From Euonymus europaeus (Eukaryota > Streptophyta > Magnoliopsida > Celastrales > Celastraceae): 64,000 nucleotides of DNA. The notes beneath the pieces were generated by a model, which was not told where the DNA came from, did not search any database, and saw nothing but the letters and a program-made list of their open reading frames with translations. Shown piece after piece: positions 10,121 to 22,616 of the stretch. The stretch spans positions 14,387,001 to 14,451,000 of the forward strand of contig OY756966.1 of assembly GCA_963580455.1 (NCBI GenBank), given 5' to 3'. The position numbers and the translations under genes were made by a program. How positions within the stretch are numbered: the first letter of the stretch is position 1; each line of letters begins with the position of its first letter.

Positions 10121-11148
10121 CATTATTTCGATGTCAAAAAACCAACTTTCTATGACAAATGGACAAAACCGTTAAAAGCTCCTCCATAGAGAGAGTTGAG
10201 AAACTTCGGACCATCAAAGTTGCTCGATGTACACTTTTTATTGTTCTTCAATGTCAAATTTTATGACTATAAGCTTCCTACATTATTTCGATGTCAAAAA
10301 ACCAACTTTCTATGACAAATGGACAAAACCGTTAAAAGCTCCTCCATAGAGAGAGTTGAGCAACTTCGGACTATCAAAGTTGCTCGGGATAGACTTTTAA
10401 TTGTTCTTCTATGTCAAATTTTATGAGTATAAGCTTCCTACATTATTTCGATGCCAAAACACCAACATTCTATGAAAAATAGACAAAAATGTTAAAAGCT
10501 CCTCCATAGAGAGAGTTGAGCAACTTCGGACTATCAAAGTTGCTCGGGATAGACTTTTAATTGTTCTTCTATGTCAAATTTTATGAGTATAAGCTTCCTA
10601 GATTATTTCGAGTCCAAAACATCAACTTTCTATGACAAATGGACAAAAATGTTAAAGGCTCCTCCATAGAGAGAGTTGAGCTACTTCGGACTATCAAAGT
10701 TGCTCGTGATAGACTTATTATTGTTTTTCTATGTCAAATTTTACGAGTATAAGCTTCCTACATTATTTCGATGCCAAAACACCAACTTTCTATGACAAAT
10801 AGACAAAACCGTTAAAAGCTCCTCCATAGAGAGAGTTGAGCAACTTCGGACTATCAAAGTTGCTCGGAATAGAATTTTAATTGTTCTTCTATGTCAAATT
10901 TTACGAGTATAAGCTTCCTACATTATTTCGATGCCAAAACACCAACTTTCTATGACAAATGGAAAAAACCGTTAAAAGCTCCTCCATAGAGAGAGTTGAG
11001 CAACTTCGGACTATCAAAGTTGCTCGGGATAGACTTTTAATTGTTCTTCTATGTCAAATTTTACGAGTATAAGCTTCCTACATTATTTCAATGCCAAAAC
11101 ACGAACTTTCTATGACAAATAGACAAAACCGTTAAAAGCTCCTCCATA

Positions 11149-11319
11149 GAGAGAGATGAGCAACTTCGGACCATCAAAGTTGCTGGGTGTACAATTTCTA
11201 TTGTTCTTATATGTCAAATTTTATGAGTATAAGCTTCCTAGATTATTTCGATGCCAAAACACCAACTTTCTTTGATAAATGGACAAAACCGTTAAAAGCA
11301 TCTCCATAGAGAGAGTTGA
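11149..11319 (+). repeat. Truncated divergent cassette at duplication junction
   Basis: The cassette starts normally (GAGAGATGAGC, GCTGGGTGTACAATTTC, TTATATGTC, TTTCTTTGATAAATGG, AAAAGCATCTCC) and is cut at about 11320, where the second 7516-bp copy begins. It has the same variants as the full cassette at 18665, of which it is the 5' third. Confidence 0.85.
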
Positions 11320-13431
11320 GCAACTTCGGACTATCAAAGTTGCTCGGGATAGACTTTTAATTGTTCTTCTATGTCAAATTTTACGAGTATAAGCTTCCTA
11401 GATTATTTCGAGTCCAAAACATCAACTTTCTATGACAAATGGACAAAAATGTTAAAGGCTCCTCCATAGAGAGAGTTGAGCTACTTCGGACTATCAAAGT
11501 TGCTCGTGATAGACTTTTTATTGTTTTTCTATGTCAAATTTTACGAGTATAAGCTTCCTACATTATTTCGATGCCAAAACACCAACTTTCTATGACAAAT
11601 AGACAAAACCGTTAAAAGCTCCTCCATAGAGAGAGTTGAGCAACTTCGGACAATCAAAGTTGCTCGGAATAGAATTTTAATTGTTCTTCTATGTCAAATT
11701 TTACGAGTATAAGCTTCCTACATTATTTCGATGCCAAAACACCAACTTTCTATGACAAATGGACAAAACCGTTAAAAGCTCCTCCATAGAGAGAGTTGAG
11801 CAACTTCGGACTATCAAAGTTGCTCGGGATAGACTTTTAATTGTTCTTCTATGTCAAATTTTACGAGTATAAGCTTCCTACGTTATTTCGATGCCAAAAC
11901 ACCAACTTTCTATGACAAATAGACAAAACCGTTAAAAGCTCCTCCATAGAGAGTTGAGCAACTTCGGACTATCAAAGTTGCTCGGGATAGACTTTTAATT
12001 GTTCTTCTATGTCAAATTTTACGAGTATAAGCTTCCTACATTATTTCGATGCCAAAACACCAACTTTCTATGAGAAATAGACAAAACCGTTAAAAGCTCC
12101 TCCATAGAGAGAGTTGAGCAACTTCGGACTATCAAAGTTGCTCGGAATAGAATTTTAATTGCTCTTCTATGTCAGATTTTACGAGTATAAGCTTCCTACA
12201 TTATTTCGATGCCTAAAAACCAACTTTCTATGAGAAACGGACAAAACCGTTAAAAGCTCCTCCATAGAGAGAGTAAAGCAACTTCGGACTATCAAAGTTG
12301 CTCGGAATAGACTTTTAATTGTTCTTCTATGTCAAATTTTACGAGTATAAGCTTCCTACATTATTTCGATGCCAAAACACCAACTTTCTATGACAAATAG
12401 ACAAAACCGTTAAAAGCTCCTCCATAGAGAGAGTTGAGCAACTTCGGACTATCAAAGTTGTTCGTGATAGACTTTTTATTGTTCTTCTACGTCAAATTTT
12501 ACGAGTATATGCTTCCTACATTATTTCGATGCCAAAACACCAACTTTCTATGACAAATGGACAAAACCGTTAAAAGCTCCTCCATAGAGAGAGTTGAGCA
12601 ACTTCGGACTATCAAAGTTGCTCGGGATAGACTTTTTATTGTTCTTCTATGTCAAATTTTACGAGTATAAGCTTCCTACATTATTTCGATGCCAAAACAC
12701 CAACTTTCTATGACAAATAGACAAAACCGTTAAAAGCTCCTCCATAGAGAGAGTTGAGCAACTTCGGACTATCAAAGTTGTTCGGGATAGACTTTTTATT
12801 GTTCTTCTACGTCAAATTTTACGAGTATATGCTTCCTACATTATTTCGACGCCAAAACACCAACTTTCTATGACAAATGGACAAAACCGTTAAAAGCTCC
12901 TCCATAGAGAGAGTTGAGCAACTTCGGACTATCAAAGTTGTTCGGGATAGACTTTTTATTGTTCTTCTACGTCAAATTTTACGAGTATATGCTTCCTACA
13001 TTATTTCGATGCCAAAACACCAACTTTCTATGACAAATGGACAAAACCGTTAAAAGCTCCTCCATAGAGAGAGTTGAGCAACTTCGGACTATCAAAGTTG
13101 TTCGGGATAGACTTTTTATTGTTCTTCTACGTCAAATTTTACGAGTATATGCTTCCTACATTATTTCGATGCCAAAACACCAACTTTCTATGACAAATGG
13201 ACAAAACCGTTAAACGCTCCTCCATAGAGAGAGTTGAGCAACTTCGGACTATCAAAGTTGCTCGGAATAGACTTTTAATTGTTCTCCTATGTCAAATTTT
13301 ACGAGTATAAGCTTCCTACATTATTTCGATGCCAAAAAACCAACTTTCTATGACAAACGGACAAAACCATTAAAAGCTCCTCCATAGAGAGAGTTGAGCA
13401 ACTTCGGACTATCAAAGTTGCTCGGGATAGA

Positions 13432-13751
13432 CTTTTAATTGTTCTTCTATGTCAAATTTTACGAGTATAAGCTTCCTACATTATTTCGATGCCAAAACAC
13501 CAACTTTCTATGACAAATCGACAAAAATGTTAAAAGCTCCTCCATGGAGAGAGTTGAGCAACTTCGGACTATCAAAGTTGTTCGGGACAGACTTTTTATT
13601 GTTCTTCTACGTCAAATTTTACGAGTATATGCTTCCTACATTATTTCGATGCCAAAACACCAACTTTCTATGACAAATGGACAAAACCGTTAAAAGCTCC
13701 TCCATAGAGAGAGTTGAGCAACTTCGGACTATCAAAGTTGCTCGGAATAGA
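13432..13751 (+). repeat. Two-monomer segment missing from the upstream duplicate
   Basis: This dimer carries AAATCGACAAAAATG, CCATGGAGAG and GTTCGGGACAG. It is absent from the matching place in 3804-11319 (between about 6235 and 6236) but present in the first unit of the window near 1998-2270, with CCACGGAGAG. Its presence there suggests it is ancestral and was deleted from the upstream 7516-bp copy. Confidence 0.8.
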
Positions 13752-15946
13752 CTTTTAATTGTTCTTCTATGTCAAATTTTACGACTATAAGCTTCCTACA
13801 TTATTTCGATGCCAAAAAACCAACTTTCAATGACAAACGGACAAAACCATTAAATGCTCCTCCATAGAGAGAGTTGAGCAACTTCGGACTATCAAAGTTG
13901 CTCGGGATAGACTTTTAATTGTTCTTCTATGTCAAATTTTACGAGTATAAGCTTCCTACATTATTTCGATGCCAAAACACCAACTTTCTATGAGAAATAG
14001 ACAAAACCGTTAAAAGCTCCTCCATAGAGAGAGTTGAGCAACTTCGGACTATCAAAGTTGCTCGGAATAGAATTTTAATTGCTCTTCTATGTCAGATTTT
14101 ACGAGTATAAGCTTCCTACATTATTTCGATGCCTAAAAACCAACTTTCTATGACAAATGGACAAAACCGTTAAAAGCTCCTCCATAGAGAGAGTTGAGCA
14201 ACTTCGGACTATCAAAGTTGCTCGGAATAGACTTTTAATTGTTCTTCTATGTCAAATTTTACGAGTATAAGCTTCCTACATTATTTCGATGCCAAAACAC
14301 CAACTTTCTATGACAAATAGACAAAACCGTTAAAAGCTCCTCCATAGAGAGAGTTGAGCAACTTCGGACTATCAAAGTTGTTCGTGATAGACTTTTTATT
14401 GTTCTTCTACGTCAAATTTTACGAGTATATGCTTCCTATATTATTTCGATGCCAATACACCAACTTTCTAGGACAAATGGACAAAACCGTTAAAAGCTCC
14501 TCCATAGAGAGAGTTGAGCAACTTCGGACTATCAAAGTTGCTCGGGATAGACTTTTAATTTTTCTTCTATGTCAAATTTTACGAGTATAAGCTTCATAGA
14601 TTATTTCGAGTCCAAAACACCAACGTTCTATGACAAATAGACAAAAACGTTAAAAGCTCCTCCATAGAGAGAGTTGGGCAATTTCGGACTATCGAAGTTG
14701 CTCGGAATAGACTTTTAATTGTCCTTCTATGTCAAATTTTACGAGTATAAGCTTCCTACATTATTTCGATGCCAAAAAACCAACTTTCTATGAGAAAGAG
14801 ACAAAACCGTTAAAAGCTCCTCCATAGAGAGAGTTGAGCAACTTCGGACTATCAAAGTTTCTCGGAATAGAATTTTAATTGTTCTTCTATGTCAAATTTT
14901 ACGAGTATAAGCTTCCTACATTATTTCGATGCCAAAAAACCAACTTTCTATGAGAAAGAGACAAAACCGTTAAAAGCTCCTCCATAGAGAAAGTTGAGCA
15001 ACTTTGGACTATCAAAGTTGCTCGGGATAGACTTTTAATTGTTCTTCTATGTCAAATTTTATGAGTATAAGCTTCCTACATTATTTCGATGTCAAAAAAC
15101 CAACTTTCTATGACAAATGGACAAAACCGTTAAAAGCTCCTCCATAGAGAGAGTTGAGCAACTTCGGACTATCAAAGTTGCTCGGGATAGACTTTTAATT
15201 GTTCTTCTATGTCAAATTTTATGAGTATAAGCCTCCTACATTATTTCGATGCCAAAACACCAACTTTCTATGAAAAATAGACAAAAATGTTAAAAGCTCC
15301 TCCATAGAGAGAGTTGGGCAACTTCGGACTATCAAAGTTGCTCGGGATAGACTTTTAATTGTTCTTCTATGTCAAATTTTACGAGTATAAGCTTCCTAGA
15401 TTATTTCGAGTCCAAAACATCAACTTTCTATGACAAATGGACAAAAATGTTAAAGGCTCCTCCATAGAGAGAGTTGAGCTACTTCGGACTATCAAAGTTG
15501 CTCGTGATAGACTTTTTATTGTTTTTCTATGTCAAATTTTACGAGTATAAGCTTCCTACATTATTTCGATGCCAAAACACCAACTTTCTATGACAAATAG
15601 ACAAAACCGTTAAAAGCTCCTCCATAGAGAGAGTTGAGCAACTTCGGACTATCAAAGTTGCTCGGAATAGAATTTTAATTGTTCTTCTATGTCAAATTTT
15701 ACGAGTATAAGCTTCCTACATTATTTCGATGCCAAAACACCAACTTTCTATGACAAATGGACAAAACCGTTAAAAGCTCCTCCATAGAGAGAGTTGAGCA
15801 ACTTCGGACTATCAAAGTTGCTCGGGATAGACTTTTAATTGTTCTTCTATGTCAAATTTTACGAGTATAAGCTTCCTACGTTATTTCGATGCCAAAACAC
15901 CAACTTTCTATGACAAATAGACAAAACCGTTAAAAGCTCCTCCATA

Positions 15947-16506
15947 GAGAGAGATGAGCAACTTCGGACCATCAAAGTTGCTCGGTGTACAATTTCTATT
16001 GTTCTTATATGTCAAATTTTATGAGTATAAGCTTCCTAGATTATTTCGATGCCAAAACACCAACTTTCTTTGATAAATGGACAAAACCGTTAAAAGCTTC
16101 TCCATAGAGAGAGTTGAGCAACTTCGGACTATCAAAATTGTTCAAGATAGACTTTTAATTGTTCTTCTATGTCAAATTTTACGAGTATAAGCTTCCTACA
16201 TTATTTCGATGCCAAAAAACCAACTTTCTATGACAAATGGACAAAACCGTTAAAAGCTCATCCATAGAGAGAGTTGAGCAACTTCGGACCATCGAAGTTG
16301 CTCGGTGTCTAATTTTTATTGTTCTCATATGTAAAATTTTACGAGTATAAGCTTCAGAGATTATTTCGATGCCAAAACACCAACTTTTTATGACAAATAG
16401 ATAAAACCGTTAAGAGCTCTTCCATAGATAGTTGAGAAACTTCGGACCATCAAAGTTGCTCGATGTACACTTTTTATTGTTCTTCAATGTCAAATTTTAT
16501 GACTAT
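15947..16506 (+). repeat. Divergent 560-bp cassette, copy 2
   Basis: It has the full marker order and lies 7516 bp after copy 1, within the large tandem duplication. It reads TTGAGAAAC in the 158-bp monomer, where copy 1 has TTGGGAAAC. Confidence 0.87.
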
Positions 16507-18664
16507 AAGCTTCCTACATTATTTCGATGCCAAAAAACCAACTTTCAATGAGAAAGAGACAAAACCGTTAAAAGCTCCTCCATAGAGAGAGTTGAGCAAC
16601 TTCGGACTATCAAAGTTGCTCGGAATAGAATTTTAATTGTTCTTCTGTGTCAAATTTTACGAGTATAAGCTTCCTACATTATTTCGATGCCCAAAACCCA
16701 ACTTTCTATGACAAATGGACAAAGCCGTTAAAAGCTCCTCCATAGAGAGAGTTGAGCAACTTCGGACTATCAAAGTTGCTCGGGATAGACTTTTAATTGT
16801 TCTTCTATGTCAAATTTTACGAGTATAAGCTTCCTACAGTATTTCGATGCCAAAACACCAACTTTCTATGCCAAATGGACAAAACCGTTAAAAGCTCCTC
16901 CATAGAGAGAGTTGAGCAACTTCGGATCATCAAAGTTGCTCGGAATAGACTTTTAATGGTTCTTCTATGTCAAATTTTACGAGTATAAGCTTCCTACATT
17001 ATTTCATTGCCAAAAAACCAACTTTCTATGACAAATGGACAAAACCGTTAAAAGCTCCTCCATAGAGAGAGTTGAGCAACTTTGGACTATCAAAGTTGCT
17101 CGGGATAGACTTTTAATTGTTCTTCTATGTCAAATTTTATGAGTATAAGCTTCCTACATTATTTCGATGCCCAAAAACCAACTTTCTATGACAAATGGAC
17201 AAAGCCGTTAAAAGCTCCTCCATAGAGAGAGTTGAGCAACTTCGGACTATCAAAGTTGCTCGGGATAGACTTTTAATTGTTCTTCTATGTCAAATTTTAC
17301 GAGTATAAGCTTCCTACATTATTTCGATGCCAAAACACCAACTTTCTATGCCAAATGGACAAAACCGTTAAAAGCTCCTCCATAGAGAGAGTTGAGCAAC
17401 TTCGGAGCATCAAAGTTGCTCGGAATAGACTTTTAATGGTTCTTCTATGTCAAATTTTACGAGTATAAGCTTCCTACATTATTTCAATGCCAAAAAACCA
17501 ACTTTCTATGACAAATGGACAAAACCGTTAAAAGCTCCTCCATAGAGAGAGTTGAGCAACTTTGGACTATCAAAGTTGCTCGGGATAGACTTTTTATTGT
17601 TCTTCTATGTCAAATTTTATGAGTATAAGCTTCCTACATTATTTCGATGTCAAAAAACCAACTTTCTATGACAAATGGACAAAACCGTTAAAAGCTCCTC
17701 CATAGAGAGAGTTGAGAAACTTCGGACCATCAAAGTTGCTCGATGTACACTTTTTATTGTTCTTCAATGTCAAATTTTATGACTATAAGCTTCCTACATT
17801 ATTTCGATGTCAAAAAACCAACTTTGTTTGACAAATGGACAAAACCGTTAAAAGCTCCTCCATAGAGAGAGTTGAGCAACTTCGGACTATCAAAGTTGCT
17901 CGGGATAGACTTTTAATTGTTCTTCTATGTCAAATTTTATGAGTATAAGCTTCCTACATTATTTCGATGCCAAAACACCAACATTCTATGAAAAATAGAC
18001 AAAAATGTTAAAAGCTCCTCCATAGAGAGAGTTGAGCAACTTCGGACTATCAAAGTTGCTCGGGATAGACTTTTAATTGTTCTTCTATGTCAAATTTTAC
18101 GAGTATAAGCTTCCTAGATTATTTCGAGTCCAAAACATCAACTTTCTATGACAAATGGACAAAAATGTTAAAGGCTCCTCCATAGAGAGAGTTGAGCTAC
18201 TTCGGACTATCAAAGTTGCTCGTGATAGACTTATTATTGTTTTTCTATGTCAAATTTTACGAGTATAAGCTTCCTACATTATTTCGATGCCAAAACACCA
18301 ACTTTCTATGACAAATAGACAAAACCGTTAAAAGCTCCTCCATAGAGAGAGTTGAGCAACTTCGGACTATCAAAGTTGCTCGGAATAGAATTTTAATTGT
18401 TCTTCTATGTCAAATTTTACGAGTATAAGCTTCCTACATTATTTCGATGCCAAAACACCAACTTTCTATGACAAATGGAAAAAACCGTTAAAAGCTCCTC
18501 CATAGAGAGAGTTGAGCAACTTCGGACTATCAAAGTTGCTCGGGATAGACTTTTAATTGTTCTTCTATGTCAAATTTTACGAGTATAAGCTTCCTACATT
18601 ATTTCAATGCCAAAACACGAACTTTCTATGACAAATAGACAAAACCGTTAAAAGCTCCTCCATA

Positions 18665-19224
18665 GAGAGAGATGAGCAACTTCGGACCATCAAAGTTGCT
18701 GGGTGTACAATTTCTATTGTTCTTATATGTCAAATTTTATGAGTATAAGCTTCCTAGATTATTTCGATGCCAAAACACCAACTTTCTTTGATAAATGGAC
18801 AAAACCGTTAAAAGCATCTCCATAGAGAGAGTTGAGCAACTTCGGACTATCAAAATTTTTCAAGATAGACTTTTAATTGTTCTTCTATGTCAAATTTTAC
18901 GAGTATAAGCTTCCTACATTATTTCGATGCCAAAAAACCAACTTTCTATGACAAATGGACAAAACCGTTAAAAGCTCATCCATAGAGAGAGTTGAGCAAC
19001 TTCGGACCATCGAAGTTGCTCGGTGTCTAATTTTTATTGTTCTCATATGTAAAATTTTACGAGTATAAGCTTCAGAGATTATTTCGATGCCAAAACACCA
19101 ACTTTTTATGACAAATAGATAAAACCGTTAAGAGCTCTTCCATAGATAGTTGAGAAACTTCGGACCATCAAAGTTGCTCGATGTACACTTTTTATTGTTC
19201 TTCAATGTCAAATTTTATGACTAT
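18665..19224 (+). repeat. Divergent 560-bp cassette, copy 3
   Basis: The full cassette lies 2718 bp (17 monomers minus 2) after copy 2. Private variants are GCTGGGTGTAC, AAAAGCATCTCC and ATTTTTCAAGATAG. The first two are shared with the truncated cassette at 11149, which shows that the cassette was present before the 7516-bp duplication. Confidence 0.87.
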
Positions 19225-21526
19225 AAGCTTCCTACATTATTTCGATGCCAAAAAACTAACTTTCTATGACAAATGGACAAAACCGTTAAAAGCTCCTCCA
19301 TAGAGAGAGTTGAGCAACTTCGGACTATCAAAGTTGTTCGGGATAGACTTTTATTGTTCTTCTACGTCAAATTTTACGAGTATATGCTTCCAACATTATT
19401 TCGATGCCAAAACACCAACTTTCTATGACAAATGGACAAACCCGTTAAAAGCTCCTCCATAGAGAGAGTTGAGCAACTTCGGACTATCAAAGTTGCTCGA
19501 AATAGACTTTTAATGGTTCTTCTATGTCAAATTTTACGAGTATAAGCTTCCTACATTATTTCAATGCCAAAAAACCAACTTTCTATGACAAATGGACAAA
19601 ACCGTTAAAAGCTCCTCCATAGAGAGAGTTGAGCAACTTTGGACTATCAAAGTTGCTCGGGATAGACTTTTAATTGTTCTTCTATGTCAAATTTTACGAG
19701 TATAAGCTTCCTACATTATTTCGATGCCAAAACACCAACTTTTTATGACAAATGGACAAAACCGTTAAAAGCTTATCCGTAGAGAGAGTTGAGCAACTTC
19801 GGACTATCAAAGTTGCTCGGAATAGACTTTTAATGGTTCTTCTATGTCAAATTTTACGAGTATAAGCTTCCTACATTATTTCAATGCCAAAAAACCAACT
19901 TTCTATGACAAATGGACAAAACCGTCAAAAGCTCCTCCATAGAGAGAGTTGAGCAACTTTGGACTATCAAAGTTGCTCGGGATAGACTTTTAATTGTTCT
20001 TCTTTGTCAAATTTTATGAGTATAAGCTTCCTACATTATTTCGATGTCAAAAGACCAACTTTCTATGATAAATGGACAAAACCGTTAAAAGCTCCTCCAT
20101 AGAGAGAGTTGAGCAACTTTGGACTATCAAAGTTGCTCGGGATAGACTTTTAATTGTTCTTCTATGTCAAATTTTACGAGTATAAGCTTCATAGATTATT
20201 TCGAGTCCAAAACACCAACGTTCTATGATAAATAGACAAAAACGTTAAAAGCTCCTCCATAGAGAGAGTTGGGCAATTTCGGACTATCGAAGTTGCTCGG
20301 AATAGACTTTTAATTGTCCTTCTATGTCAAATTTTCGAGTATAAGCTTCCTACATTATTTCGATGCCAAAAAACCAACTTTCTATGAGAAAGAGACAAAA
20401 ACCGTTAAAAGCTCCTCCATAGAGAGAGTTGAGCAACTTCGGACTAACAAAGTTGCTCGGAATAGAATTTTAATTGTTCTTCTATGTCAAATTTTACGAG
20501 TATAAGCTTCCTACATTATTTCGATGCCCAAAAACCAACTTTCTATGACAAATGGACAAAGCCGTTAAAAGCTCCTCCATAGAGAGAGTTGAGCAACTTC
20601 GGACTATCAAAGTTGCTCGGGATAGACTTTTAATTGTTCTTCTATGTCAAATTTTACGAGTATAAGCTTCCTACATTATTTCGATGCCAAAACACCAACT
20701 TTCTATGCCAAATGGACAAAACCGTTAAAAGCTCCTCCATAGAGAGAGTTGAGCAACTTCGGAGCATCAAAGTTGCTCGGAATAGACTTTTAATGGTTCT
20801 TCTATGTCAAATTTTACGAGTATAAGCTTCCTACATTATTTCAATGCCAAAAAACCAACTTTCTATGACAAATGGACAAAACCGTTAAAAGCTCCTCCAT
20901 AGAGAGAGTTGAGCAACTTTGGACTATCAAAGTTGCTCGGGATAGACTTTTAATTGTTCTTCTATGTCAAATTTTATGAGTATAAGCTTCCTACATTATT
21001 TCGATGTCAAAAAACCAACTTTCTATGACAAATGGACAAAACCGTTAAAAGCTCCTCCATAGAGAGATTTGAGCAACTTTGGACTATCAAAGTTGCTCGG
21101 GATAGACTTTTAATTGTTCTTCTATGTCAAATTTTATGAGTATAAGCTTCCTACATTATTTCGATGTCAAAAAACCAACTTTCTATGACAAATGGACAAA
21201 ACCGTTAAAAGCTCCTCCATAGAGAGAGTTGAGCAACTTCGGACTATCAAAGTTGCTCGGGATAGACTTTTAATTGTTCTTCTATGTCAAATTTTATGAG
21301 TATAAGCTTCCTACATTATTTCGATGCCAAAACACCAACTTTCTATGAAAAATAGACAAAAATGTTAAAAGCTCCTCCATAGAGAGAGTTGAGCAACTTT
21401 GGACTATCAAAGTTGCTCGGGATAGACTTTTAATTGTTCTTCTATGTCAAATTTTATGAGTATAAGCTTCCTACATTATTTCGATGCCAAAACACCAACT
21501 TTCTATGACAAATAGATAAAACCGTT

Positions 21527-21555
21527 AAGAGCTCTTACATAGATTGTTGAGAAAC
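21527..21555 (+). repeat. Isolated 158-bp monomer tag
   Basis: The palindrome AAGAGCTCTT is followed by ACATAGATTGTTGAG, without the rest of the divergent cassette upstream. It differs from all other tags by ACATAGATTG in place of CCATAGATAG. Confidence 0.78.
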
Positions 21556-22360
21556 TTCGGACCATCAAAGTTGCTCGATGTACACTTTTTATTGTTCTTC
21601 AATGTCAAATTTTATGACTATAAGCTTCCTACATTATTTCGATGCCAAAAAACCAACTTTCTATGAGAAAGAGACAAAACCGTTAAAAGCTCCTCCATAG
21701 AGAGAGTTGAGCAACTTCGGACTATCAAAGTTGCTCGGAATAGAATTTTAATTGTTCTTCTATGTCAAATTTTACGAGTATAAGCTTCCTACATTATTTC
21801 GATGCCCAAAAACCAACTTTCTATGACAAATGGACAAAGCCGTTAAAAGCTCCTCCATAGAGAGAGTTGAGCAACTTCGGACTATCAAAGTTGCTCGGGA
21901 TAGACTTTTAATTGTTCTTCTATGTCAAATTTTACGAGTATAAGCTTCCTACATTATTTCGATGCCAAAACACCAACTTTCTATGCCAAATGGACAAAAC
22001 CGTTAAAAGCTCCTCCATAGAGAGAGTTGAGCAACTTCGGAGCATCAAAGTTGCTCGGAATAGACTTTTAATGGTTCTTCTATGTCAAATTTTACGAGTA
22101 TAAGCTTCCTACATTATTTCAATGCCAAAAAACCAACTTTCTATGACAAATGGACAAAACCGTTAAAAACTCCTCCATAGAGAGAGTTGAGCAACTTTGG
22201 ACTATCAAAGTTGCTCGGGATAGACTTTTAATTGTTCTTCTATGTCAAATTTTATGAGTATAAGCTTCCTACATTATTTTGATGCCCAAAAACCAACTTT
22301 CTATGACAAATGGACAAAGCCGTTAAAAGCTCCTCCATAGAGAGAGTTGAGCAACTTCGG

Positions 22361-22579
22361 ACCATCGAAGTTGCTCGGTGTCTAATTTTTATTGTTCTCA
22401 AATGTAAAATTTTACGAGTATAAGCTTCAGAGATTATTTCGATGCCAAAACACCAACTTTTTATGACAAATAGATAAAACCGTTAAGAGCTCTTCCATAG
22501 ATAGTCGAGAAACTTCGGACCATCAAAGTTGCTCGATGTACACTTTTTATTGTTCTTCAATGTCAAATTTTATGACTAT
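22361..22579 (+). repeat. Partial divergent cassette (3' part)
   Basis: Only the final part is present: ACCATCGAAG, GTGTCTAATTTTTATTG, CTTCAGAGATT, GATAAAACC, AAGAGCTCTTCC, GATAGTCGAG and TTATGACTATAAG. The upstream neighbour is a GACAAAGCCG monomer, so the cassette has been joined to another monomer type within the shared CAACTTCGGA tract. Confidence 0.82.
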
Positions 22580-22616
22580 AAGCTTCCTACATTATTTCGA
22601 TGCCAAAAAACTAACT

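Larger units (their letters stand above)
3804..11319 (+). repeat. 7.5-kb segmental tandem duplication, copy 1
   Basis: This 7516-bp segment (47 monomers minus 4 bp) is followed immediately by a second copy. Paired markers lie exactly 7516 bp apart: the TCAGATTTTA monomer starts at 4636/12152 and 6556/14072, the divergent cassette at 8431/15947, and GAAAAATAG at 7756/15272 and 10474/17990. The left edge is set by loss of agreement before about 3804. It is the largest duplication I can delimit here. The two copies differ by few bases but have exchanged two-monomer indels. Confidence 0.9.
11320..18835 (+). repeat. 7.5-kb segmental tandem duplication, copy 2
   Basis: The copy begins inside a GAGCAACTTCGGACTATC tract shared by both sides of the junction. 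Upstream of 11320 the sequence is the start of a divergent cassette (AAAAGCATCTCC at about 11295). Downstream it matches 3804 onward. After about 18850 the sequence follows the cassette (TTCAAGATAG) instead of repeating, so the tandem stops at two copies. Confidence 0.9.
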
